NCBI RefSeq assembly: GCF_017305435.1
Contig: NZ_JAFKIP010000005.1
Coordinates: forward strand, 372,001-436,000
Source: Microbacterium sp.
GTDB taxonomy: Bacteria; Actinomycetota; Actinomycetes; Actinomycetales; Microbacteriaceae
DNA: 64,000 bases
Direction of reading: 5' to 3'
Shown: in pieces, positions 1 through 11,200 of the stretch
Layout: each line of letters begins with the position of its first letter
How positions within the stretch are numbered: the first letter of the stretch is position 1
The notes under the pieces: generated by a model
The model's database searches: none
Seen by the model: only the letters and a program-made list of their open reading frames with translations
Told to the model about the DNA's origin: nothing
Program-made: the position numbers and the translations under genes

Positions 1-1
1 C

Positions 2-364
2 GTCGACTCGTCCGAGATGGCGTTCAAGATCGCGGGCTCGATGGGCTTCAAGGAGGCCATCCGCAAGGCGAACCCCGCGATCCTCGAGCCGCTCATGGCG
101 GTCGAGGTGCGTACGCCCGAGGAGTACATGGGCGACGTCATCGGCGACCTGAACTCGCGTCGTGGCCAGATCCAGTCGATGGAGGACGGCTCGGGCATCA
201 AGATCGTCCGCGCTCTCGTCCCGCTGTCGGAGATGTTCGGCTACATCGGCGACCTGCGCTCGAAGACCTCTGGTCGCGCGGTCTACTCGATGGAGTTCGA
301 CTCGTACGCCGAGGTCCCCAAGGCCGTCGCCGACGAGATCGTCCAGAAGAACAAGGGCGAGTGA
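2..364 (+). CDS. fusA: Elongation factor G, C-terminal end (partial)
   Basis: This is the last 120 codons of EF-G, the GTPase that moves tRNA and mRNA through the ribosome; the gene starts before the window. The frame is open from base 2 and reads [19 protein letters not shown], then [16 protein letters not shown] and [16 protein letters not shown]. These belong to the end of domain IV and to domain V of EF-G. The order fusA then tuf is the usual end of the str operon. No GTP-binding motif is visible because it lies upstream. Identification from these conserved blocks is secure. Confidence 0.97.
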   Translation, partial: VDSSEMAFKIAGSMGFKEAIRKANPAILEPLMAVEVRTPEEYMGDVIGDLNSRRGQIQSMEDGSGIKIVRALVPLSEMFGYIGDLRSKTSGRAVYSMEFDSYAEVPKAVADEIVQKNKGE

Positions 365-368
365 CCCT

Positions 369-404
369 GATGGATGCCGGCGGGACGACCCTCCGGCATC
401 CATC
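369..404 (+). terminator. Hairpin between fusA and tuf
   Basis: A 12-bp perfect stem (369-380 with 393-404) encloses a 12-nt loop and begins five bases after the fusA stop. The arms carry the genome's GGATGCC/GGCATCC motif. There is no clear U-tract, so it may attenuate or process the transcript as readily as terminate it. Confidence 0.6.
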
Positions 405-415
405 GCTCGCTCACC

Positions 416-444
416 TGTGACACACAACTTCATACCCGTAAACT
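416..444 (+). promoter_or_regulatory. Probable tuf promoter
   Basis: A -35-like TGTGAC (416-421) and a -10 TAAACT (439-444) are separated by 17 bp. They lie between the fusA hairpin and tuf and would give a leader of about 70 nt. The -10 is good and the -35 weak. It would let tuf be expressed independently of fusA. Confidence 0.5.
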
Positions 445-520
445 AGAAACATCCCCGTGGAGCACCGGTCGCAATCCAGCGCCCGGAACCTCCACAACGA
501 AATGTCCTGAGGAGGACCCA

Positions 521-1714
<1,194 letters not shown>

Positions 1715-1729
1715 TCACACTTCGCCAGG

Positions 1730-1761
1730 ACGCCCCCGGGAGCTTCGGCTCACGGGGGCGT
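1730..1761 (+). terminator. tuf terminator
   Basis: A 9-bp G+C-rich stem (1730-1738 with 1753-1761) starts 16 bases after the tuf stop. The 3' arm is followed by TTCTGCATCTT, which is only moderately T-rich. It marks the end of the fusA-tuf transcript. Confidence 0.75.
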
Positions 1762-1828
1762 TCTGCATCTTCCGTTCGCCGTCGTGTCACGCCATGATGT
1801 GATCACCACCACGCCGAAAGGGGAGCCC

Positions 1829-2044
1829 ATGGGCATCGAGGATCTGGTCAATCAGGGCAAGGAGTTCCTGGAGCAGAACAAGGAGAAGATCGCGGAGACG
1901 CTGCACTCGGATCAGGCCGAGCAGGTCAGCGACAACGTGCTCGACGCCGCGGCCGACTTCGTGAAGAAGATCGCACCCGACTCGGTCGATGCCCAGGTCG
2001 ACGGCGTCCGCGACTCGATCGACAAGTCGATCGGCAACGAGTAG
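1829..2044 (+). CDS. Small antitoxin-like protein (Rv0909/MT0933-like)
   Basis: A 71-residue acidic, lysine-containing helical protein beginning MGIEDLVNQGKEFLEQNKEK and ending DSIDKSIGNE. The pattern of a short N-terminal MGI(E/L)D segment followed by amphipathic helices resembles the actinobacterial MT0933/Rv0909 family annotated as antitoxins. I see no partner toxin gene beside it, so the antitoxin role is not supported by context. ATG 1829 was chosen because AAAGGGGAG (1817-1825) sits just upstream; the frame is open a further 15 codons. The gene stands alone between two hairpins. It could equally be a general stress-type small helical protein. Confidence 0.6.
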   Translation: MGIEDLVNQGKEFLEQNKEKIAETLHSDQAEQVSDNVLDAAADFVKKIAPDSVDAQVDGVRDSIDKSIGNE

Positions 2045-2056
2045 ACGCACGGATCG

Positions 2057-2090
2057 CGAAGGGGTGGATGCCGCGGCATCCACCCCTTCG
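2057..2090 (+). terminator. Perfect 34-bp palindrome, probable terminator
   Basis: Bases 2057-2090 form an uninterrupted palindrome whose half is CGAAGGGGTGGATGCCG. It starts 12 bases after the stop of the small gene. It contains back-to-back GGATGCC and GGCATCC copies around a CCGCGG centre. In RNA it would form a very stable stem, but no U-tract follows. Confidence 0.7.
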
Positions 2091-2137
2091 TCGTGTCCGG
2101 GTGAGAGCACGGCCGGCGAGTGCGGAAAACAGTTATC

Positions 2138-2166
2138 TTGACGCGCCTGCGACCCTGACCTAGCGT
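2138..2166 (+). promoter_or_regulatory. Probable promoter of the giant surface-protein gene
   Basis: TTGACG (2138-2143) and TAGCGT (2161-2166) are separated by exactly 17 bp and precede the giant gene by about 105 bp. Both hexamers fit the principal actinobacterial sigma factor. The predicted leader is about 100 nt and contains the direct repeats at 2210-2260. Confidence 0.6.
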
Positions 2167-2209
2167 CAGAAGCGGTCGGGCAGGCGCCGGGGGGTGCCGC
2201 TGACTGGAC

Positions 2210-2260
2210 GGACTGTGGGGGTTCGTTCACCCGAGTGGACTGTGGGAGTCCGCTCGTTCA
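2210..2260 (+). repeat. 27-bp-spaced direct repeat in the giant-gene leader
   Basis: GGACTGTGGG occurs at 2210-2219 and again at 2237-2246. Each copy is followed by a similar G-T-C-G-T-T-C-A-rich stretch ending near 2230 and 2260. The two copies lie in the predicted untranslated leader, where they could be a protein or RNA regulatory site. Function is unknown. Confidence 0.4.
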
Positions 2261-2270
2261 GTGACAGGTC

Positions 2271-5200
2271 GTGGGGAACATGGGCACTGCTCGTGACGGT
2301 TTTGGGGACTCTTCGTCGCGGAAGGCGCAGCGCGCGCGCCGCCTGCGTGAGCAGCGAGAGCGCAGGCTGGTCCTGAGGCATCGCTGGTATGCGGGCGGCA
2401 TTGCCACCGCGCTGTCGGCGGCGCTCGTGTTCGCCGGGCTCTCGCCCGCGATGGCCGACGACACCGCGTCGCCATCGCCGAGCGACACGCAGACGGCACA
2501 GGATGCCACGCCGCCGGCGACGGACACGCAGGCGACCCCGCCGAGCGAGGAGGCGACGACGCCCCCGTCGGACCCCGCTCCGGAGCCGACGACGACCGAC
2601 AGCCCCGCGCCCTCGCCGTCGCCGACCACCACGACCGCGCCGCAGGCGCGCTCCCTCGTCGCGCCTCTCGCCGCCCCCGCCCCGCTCGCGGCGGGCCCGT
2701 CGCTGCTCTGCCAGGCGAACACTCTGTACTCCGTGTCGAGCGGCGGGACCGTCCGGCAGATCTCAGGCACGACGGTGACCGATATCGGCAGCTGGAGCAA
2801 TATCAGTGAGGCGAACGGCCTCGCGATCGGAGCGAACGGCACCGTCGCCTATGCGTACGACCGCGGCGGAGACAACGCGCAGAACGTCACCTCGATCCTC
2901 CGGTACACCCCGGCGACGAACACATGGGAGTCGATCTCGGGCACGGCCTACACGACGGGGAACTCCAATTCGCTCGTCGCCGGCGCCATGAACCTCGCCA
3001 CCGGCCACTACCTGTTCGGCGGGTACCACAACATGGGCGGTGACCTGGTCTTCCGCCTGTACGACTTCAACCCCGCGACCAACGCGATCGTCTACGTGGG
3101 GTACTTCGACACGGGCCTCGGAGGGAGCTCCTCCGCGAACGGCGACATCGCGTTCGACTCCGCAGGCAACCTGTACGTCGTGCGCAGCGGCAGCAGCATC
3201 AACATCTACAGCGTCACCGCTGCGACCCTGGCGGCCGCGCTGGCGAGCCCGGGCGGCGAGATGAACCATTCGGAGACGACGCAGCTCACTCTCTCCAACT
3301 TCTCCTCGGTCAACGGCATCGCCTTCAACACCGACGGCACCGTCTTCCTCGGCAACGGCTCGACGGTGAAGAAGTTCGACCCCACGACGTGGGCGGAGCT
3401 CTCGACGCCCACCTCGTCGCTGTCGAACAGCACCGACCTCGCGAGCTGCAACTCGCCGGCCACCTTCACGGTGCAGAAGAACGTCGTCGGTCGTGCAGCA
3501 CCGACCGACCAGTTCACGATGACGCTCAAGAACGGGTCCACGACGGTCGCGACCGCGACCACGACCGGCACGAGCACCGGCATCCAGTCCCAGCAGATCG
3601 GCCCCGTGCCCGTGCCCGCGGGCACGGCGCTGACCGTCACCGAGACGGCGCCGGCCGGCACGGATCTCGGCGCGTACACCACCACCTGGAGCTGCACGGG
3701 CGGCGGCGGCAGCGGCACCGGCACGACCATCTCGGTCACGAGCCCCGGCGCGGGCGCGTCGATGGTCTGCACCTTCACGAACTCTCCGCTGGTCGGCTCG
3801 CTGCAGATCTCCAAGATCGTCACCGGGGGTGGTGTCCTCGCGACGACCCCGTTCGCGATCGGCTACAACTGCGGAACGGGCTTCACCGGCACGGTGAACG
3901 TGACGACCGCCGCGCCGGTCACGGTGAACAACATCCCGAACGGGCGCTCCTGCACCGTCACCGAGGACACCTCGCAGCTCACGCAGGCGAAGCTCATCGA
4001 CGCCTCGTTCTCGTGGGTGACGGCGAGTTCCGGCGTCGTGGCGCCCAGCGGCGCGCAGACGATCGTGACCAACACGACGAAGTCGTTCAGTGTCACCAAC
4101 GTCACCAAGCGCAACTACGGCACGCTCCAGATCACCAAGAAGCTGGCGAACGGCTTCAGCACGAGCATGCTCACCGCCGGTGCCGGCTTCAGCGGCACAT
4201 GGTCGTGCGCCTACCCCGCGGGCACCGTCGTGGCATCCGGTACGTGGACCGTCACGGGCGTCGGCGCGGCGACCCTGACCGCCACGACCGGCAGCCTGTC
4301 GACGATCCCGCTGACCTCGGTGTGCTCGGTCACCGAGAACACGCCGTCGAACAGCCTGTTCCTCGACCCCTCGTACTCGTGGAAGACGCCGACGATCGAC
4401 CCGGCCACCGCGAGCGTCGCGGCCGGCGCTCCGGCATCGTTCACCGTGACGAACACCCCGCAGCAGAACTTCGGCACGCTGCAGATCACCAAGACGATCG
4501 GCGGGGCAGGGGGAGTCGTCGCGGGGAAGACCTTCGCCGGCAATTATGACTGCGGCACGGGGAACACCGGTCAGTTCTCGACGTTGACGACGACCACGCC
4601 GGTGACCATCCCGAACATCCCCGTGGGGCGCTCGTGCACCGTCACGGAGACGACGCCGACCGGCGGGCTGGTCGATACCTCGTATGCGTGGGATGTCACG
4701 GGAACCGTGAACCCGACCTCCGTCACGATCGCGAACGGTCAGACGGCGATCCTCAACATCACCAACAAGACCAAGCGCGTCTACGGATCGCTCACCGTGA
4801 CCAAGCAGCTCGCGGGCGTCGCGCCGCTGCTGCTGAGCGGCACCTTCACCGGCACGTGGAGCTGCGACTACCCGACCGGGACCTCCGACGACGCGGGCGG
4901 CACCTGGAGCATCACCTACACGACGGGCATCGCCGGGCTGACGACCTACACGGGCCCCGTCGCGCAGATCCCGCTGACCTCGTCCTGCGTCGTCACGGAG
5001 AACGCGCCGTCGAACTCGATCTTCGGTCCCGCCAACCCGTCGTACTCGTGGAAGACGCCCGTGGTCACCCCCGCGAACGCCACGGTGACCTCTGCGCAGA
5101 CGCCCGTCGCGTTCACGGTCACCAACACCGCTCAGCGGACGAGCCTCACGCTCGTGAAGATCGTCTCGTCGCCCAACGGCGGCACGGCGGGCCCGACCGA

Positions 5201-8200
5201 CTGGAACCAGAAGCTGCAGGCGACGCCGGCGGGCGGCGCGACGCTCTCGTTCGACACCGGCGAGGCGAAGTACATCGCGTCGGGCACCTACAACCTGAAC
5301 GAGGCGGCCGGGGGCCCCGCGGGCTACTCGCTGACCGGCCTCGCGTGCTCGGTCGACGGGGGGACATTCACGGACTACCTCGCCACGAAGCAGATCGTCA
5401 TCGCCGACGGTGCGACGGTCGTCTGCCAGTTCACGAACACCGACTCGGCACCGAAGCTCACGCTCGTGAAGAACGTCGACAACAAGAGCGGCGTGGGTTC
5501 GGCCAACGCGAGCGCCTGGGCACTGTCGGCGACGAGCGCCGGGAACCCCTCGGTGAGCGGCACGAGCACGCCGGCGACGGGCACGACGGCCTCGATCAGC
5601 GGCCCCGTCAAGGGCGGCGCGACGTACACGCTCGACGAGAATGGCGGCCCGTCGGGCTACGACGCGGGTACCTGGACCTGCCGCATCACCGGCACGCAGA
5701 CGCCGTTCCCGATGGCGAGCGCGACGACGGTGAAGCCCGTCGTCGGCACCGATGTGACGTGCGAGATCACCAACACCGCCGTCCCCGCGACCGCCACGAT
5801 CACCAAGACGGTGAAGTCCGGTTGGCCGAAGCAGCTCGGGAACGGATCGTGGGAGATCGCGTACGACATCGTCGTGAAGAACACGTCGACGACGTCGACC
5901 TACTTCTACACGCTCGCCGACCAGCTGCAGCTCGGCGCCGGCATCACGGCGACCGCCGCGAGCTGGACGGGCCCCACCAGCGGGACCTTCACGTCGCTCA
6001 CGGGATCGCAGGTGCTCAACGGCGCCGGCGCGCTCTCGGCCGGGGCGACCGCGACGTACACGGTGACGGTCACGGCGACCGTCTCGAACGCCGCCTCGAC
6101 GGCGGCGACGAGCGTCTGCACGTCGACGTCGCCGACCCGCGCGTTCCGCAACACCGCCACGATGACCGCCGACGGCACGCCGACGACCGTGGATGCCTGC
6201 GCCCAGCCCTGGTTCCCGACCGTGACGAAGACGGCCTCGGCGCCGTCGCAGAACGCGGATGCCTCGTGGAATCTCTCCTACACGGTGACCGCGGCCAACC
6301 CCGGGAGCGGTCCTCTGCAGGTGACGCTCACGGATGCGTTCCCCGCGGCCCCGTCGGGCTGGTCGTTCGTCCCGGCGTCGTGGCAGGTCACGGCGGTCGG
6401 TTCGGCGCCCGCCCCGGGCTCGAGCACCTATCCGCCCGGACTGACCGGCACGATCTACACCGGATCGCTGCCGGCGAGCACTTCCTACGCGTACACGGTG
6501 AGCGCGAAGCTCGTGCCGTCCGCCGCGGCGGTCGCGCTCGGCTCCTGCGAGGCCGGGGGCGGCATGAAGAACACCGCCACGGTCACATCGGGTGCCGTCA
6601 CGCGTGACCAGACGGCATGCACGACGGTGAAGACGCCGCCGGTCGTCGTCGCCAAGTCCGTGACGGCGACGCAGCAGCTCGCCGACGGCACGTGGCAGAT
6701 CGACTACTCGATCGCGGTGACGAACACCGACCCGACCGTCGCGACCGTCTACACCCTCACCGATCTGCCGCAGCTGGGCACGGGCTTCACCGTCGTCAGC
6801 GGCGCGTGGGGCACGGCTCCGACCCCGAACACCCCGATCGCGGGCGGGGCGACGCAGTCGTACACCTACCGGATCATCGCGTCGTTCGACAGCGCGGTGC
6901 CGAACCCGCAGCTCACCTGCAGCCCGCAGGAGACGGGGGCCTTCTCCAACAAGGCGGTCATCACGTTCCCCGGCGGCACGGCGAACGACGTCGCCTGCTC
7001 GGCGCCCGGCACCCCGACCGTCGCGAAGACGGCCCAGCAGGCCATGCAGGTCTCGGCGACGCAATGGAAGCTGACCTACACAGTCACGGTGAGCAACACC
7101 TCGGGCACGACGCTCGCCTACACCGCGTCCGACACGCCGGCCGCGCTCCCCGCGAACGTCACCGGGTCCGGCTGGACCGCGACCGGTCCGACGATCACGG
7201 GCGGAGGCAGCGGCGCGCTCACGGCCGGCTGGACCGGCGGCGCGGGCCACACCGAGCTCGCGACAGGACTCATCCCGAACGGTGCGACGCACGTCTACAC
7301 CGTGACGACGACGGTCACGCTCGGCACCGCGGTGAACCCCGCCGATCTGGTCTGCTCCCAGACTGCGCCGACGAAGGGGTTCTGGAACACGGCATCCGTC
7401 ACCAACGGCGTCGGCGGCAACGACTCGAGCGCCTGCACGAGCGTGACCCCGCCGAAGGTGAGCATCGTCAAGTCCGACGCGACTGTCGCGCAGCTCGCGG
7501 GCGGCGTGTGGGACCTGACGTACCAGGTGAGCGTGACGAACGAGAGCGCGACCGCGTCGGCGAGCTACAGCCTCGGCGACACGCCGCAGTTCGACCCGCT
7601 GTTCGACGTGACCGTTCCGGCGACCCCGTGGACGCCGTCCGGCGGCGGCGCCCCCGTCGCCACGGCGAGCGGCACGCTGGCGCCGAGCCAGACCGTGACG
7701 TGGACGTACCACGTCACCGCGACGGCGGATGCCGAGGACGCCACTCCCGAGCAGCTCGCCACGGCGCTGCGCTGCACCGACACGGGGGAGACGCCCGGCG
7801 GCGGGTTCTACAACGTCGCGACGGTGACCTTCCCGGGCGGCACCGCGTCCGACGCGGGCTGCGGCGTTCCGGCGACGCCGACCGTCACCAAGACGGCCGC
7901 CGCGGCGACCTACACGGGCGGCGCGTGGCAGCTGAGCTACACCGTGACGGTCACGAACGGTTCGTCGATCCCGCTCGCGTACACGGCATCCGACACGCCT
8001 CCGGCGAGCCTGCCGACCGGTGTCACGCTCTCGACGCCGTGGGCGGTCGCGGGACCCGCAGCCCTGAACGGCGGCACAGCGACGCTCGTCTCGCCCTGGA
8101 GCGGCGGAGACTTCGCCACCGGTACCCTGCCGGCGGGCAAGACCCACGTCTACACCGTGACCGCTGCGGTGAAGATCGCCGCGGGCACGGACCTCGACCT

Positions 8201-11200
8201 GCTCCGCTGCACGAGCGGCGAGGGTCGGACGGGCATCTGGAACGCGGCCTCGGTCACGAACGGCCTGGGACACCAGGATGACGAGGACTGCACGCCCTTC
8301 ACCTTCGCTCCGGTGACGGTCGCGAAGTCGACGTCGCAGATCCAGCAGCTGACGGACGGCAACTGGCAGATCGACTACCAGATCACCGTCACCAACGGCG
8401 GCACGGTGCCCGCGCCGTACACCCTCGTCGACACGCCGAAGCCCGATACGAGCTTCACGATCGTGTCGCAGGGCTGGGTCGGCGGGATCCCCGGCGACGA
8501 GGTCGCCCCGGTGGGCACTCCGGTCGTCTGGAACTACCGTGTCGTGGTGGAGGCGAAGACCGGCTCGGACTTCAACGAGAAGACGGCGACCACCTGCACC
8601 GAGGCGCAGGACGGCAAGAGCGGCTCGGGCGGCTTCTACAACACGGTCACGGCGACGTACCTCGGCGGCACGGTCTCGGCCGACTCCTGCGGCGTTCCCG
8701 TCAAGCCGTCGGTCGTGAAGACCGGCGCGGCCGTCCAGGATCCGGCGACCGGGCTCTGGAGCGTCACCTACACCGTGACGGTGCGCAACGACGACCCGGC
8801 GAAGATCGCTCTGGCCTACACGCTCGGCGACGTCGCGGCATCCGTGCCCGCCGGCGCGCAGCAGCAGGGTCCATGGGCGATCGCCCCGCCGACCATCGCG
8901 GGCGGCACGCAGGCCGACACCGCGACGGCAGTCGGCACGTGGTCGGGTACGGGCGATCTCGGTGCGGGCTACATCACGCCGGGTGCGACCCACACCTACA
9001 AGGTGGTGGCGACCTACAAGGTGCTCGCGAGCGCCGTCCCTGCCTCCCTCACCTGCCAGCAGGAGGGCCCGGGGGGTCTGTCCAACAGCGCGACGGTGAC
9101 GAACGGGATCGGTTCGACGACCGACGACGCCTGTGTCACGATCCCCGTGCCGACGGTGAAGGTCGCGAAGACGGTCACCTCGACCGCGCTGCAGAGCGAC
9201 GGCCGCTGGGAGGTCACGTACGACGTGAAGGTCACCGGAGACGCGAACCTCGCCGCGACCTACTCGCTCAGCGACACGCTGACGTTCGGCGGCGACATCG
9301 ACGTCCTCACGGCGGACTCGGGCTGGACCGGTCCGGGCGGATCGAGTGGGTCGTTCGGGTCCTCGACGACGGCGCAGCTCGCGACCGACCGCGTGATCGC
9401 GAAGAACACGACCGACACCTACACGGTGACGGCCTACGCGACGATCGATCAGGCGGCGTTCGCCGGCGACACGCTCACGTGCGACACCGGCGACGAGCCG
9501 GGCGCCGGCGGGTTCCTGAACATGGCGACCGTCACGGCCGCGGGTGCGTCGCAGACGGCGCACGACTGCTCGACGCCCGGCTTCCCGAAGATCGTGAAGC
9601 AGGCGCAGAGCGTCACGCAGCACAGCGACGACCCCGACCAGTACGACGTCACCTACCTCATCACGGTGACGGGGGGCACCTCGCCGGGCTTCTACGACCT
9701 CTCGGACACCCCGGAGTTCGCAGTGGGGCTCGACATCCTCTCCGGAACGGCGACGCAGCAGCTGCCGACGCCGGGCGAGGCGATCGACATCGCATCCGGT
9801 GACGTGTTCGCGGACGGCGTCGCGATCGCGGCGAACGAGAAGCACACCTGGCTGGTCACGTGGACGGTCGAGCGGACGAGCGAGTTCGACCCGGCGAACC
9901 TCGAGTGCACGGGTGAACCCGGCCACGGCCTGTTCAACACCGCCACGCTCGACTTCGGCGGCGTCGAGCAGACCGGCCAGGACTGCATCCCGCTCGTGGA
10001 TCGCGTATACCCGACGGTCAGCAAGACGGTCACGGGAGTGACGCAGGATGCCACGACCGGCCAGTGGACGATCACGTACGACGTCACGGCGAGCCTCGCC
10101 GCGAACGAAAAGGGCCTGTCGGCGAAGTACGACCTCACCGACACGCTCGACTACGGCGCCGGCATCACGGTCGACTCCGCGACGTTCACGGGACGCCACA
10201 GCGGCACCTTCACCGACGGTGAGGCGACGCTCGCGACGGGAGAGGTCATCGCCTCCGGCGCGACGCACACCTACACGGTGACCGTGGAGGCGACCGTCAC
10301 CCCCGCCGCGGTGTCGGGCGACACTCTCGCCTGCATCCGCGGGGAGGGCGGCCCCGAGGCGGGCGGCTTCCTCAACACGGCCCTCATGACGTCGGGCGGC
10401 AAGGAGAGCAACGCCTTCGACTGCGCCGAGCCGCAGCTGCCGACGATCGAGAAGTCCGCTCAGGCGACGACCGACAATGCCGACGGATCGCAGCGGGTGA
10501 GCTACCTCGTGACGGTCACGGCGCCCGCGCCGGTCGCGGGCGACCCCGTGTCGAACCTCGGCTACAGCCTGACCGAGCAGCCCGATGCGCTGCCGAGCGG
10601 CACGGTGCTGGTCGGCACGTGGCACGCGGTCGCGGTCGCGCCGGACGATCTCACGATCGATCAAGCGACGTGGAACGGCACGGGGGAGTGGAACGTCGTC
10701 TCCGGCGCCCAGTTCACCGCGGAGGAGCGCGGCGAGGGTGCGGTGACGCACACCTACCGCATCTGGGCCGACATCGACGTCACGCAGCGGCCGTCCGAGG
10801 CCACTCCGTGTCGCGAGGGCGGCACGGGGATCGCGATCTGGAACGAGGTGCAGCTCTCGATCGGCGAGAACACCTCCTCCGATCGCGCCTGCGGCACCGT
10901 GGACTGGGATGAGGTCACGATCGCGAAGACGGCGGACCTCCCTGGCGAACAGGTGAGTGTCGAGCCGGGCGACACGTTCGACTACGTCCTGACCGTGACG
11001 AACGACGGCACGCGTGCCGCGACCGACGTGCACGTGACCGACCACGACCTGAACGCACGCCTGGACATCCAGGGGCTGACGGTCTCCGGCGGGGTCACGT
11101 GGGGCCCGGCGCCGGGCTACGTCGGACGCGACGTCGATCTCACGATCGCCTCCCTCGGAGTCGGGCAGTCGGTGGACGTCCGGATCACCGTCGAGTTCCA

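Noticed and set aside
374-520. A 49-codon N-terminal extension of EF-Tu
   Set aside because: It crosses the hairpin and promoter region and has no EF-Tu similarity, while GTG 521 has a strong ribosome binding site and the standard N-terminus.
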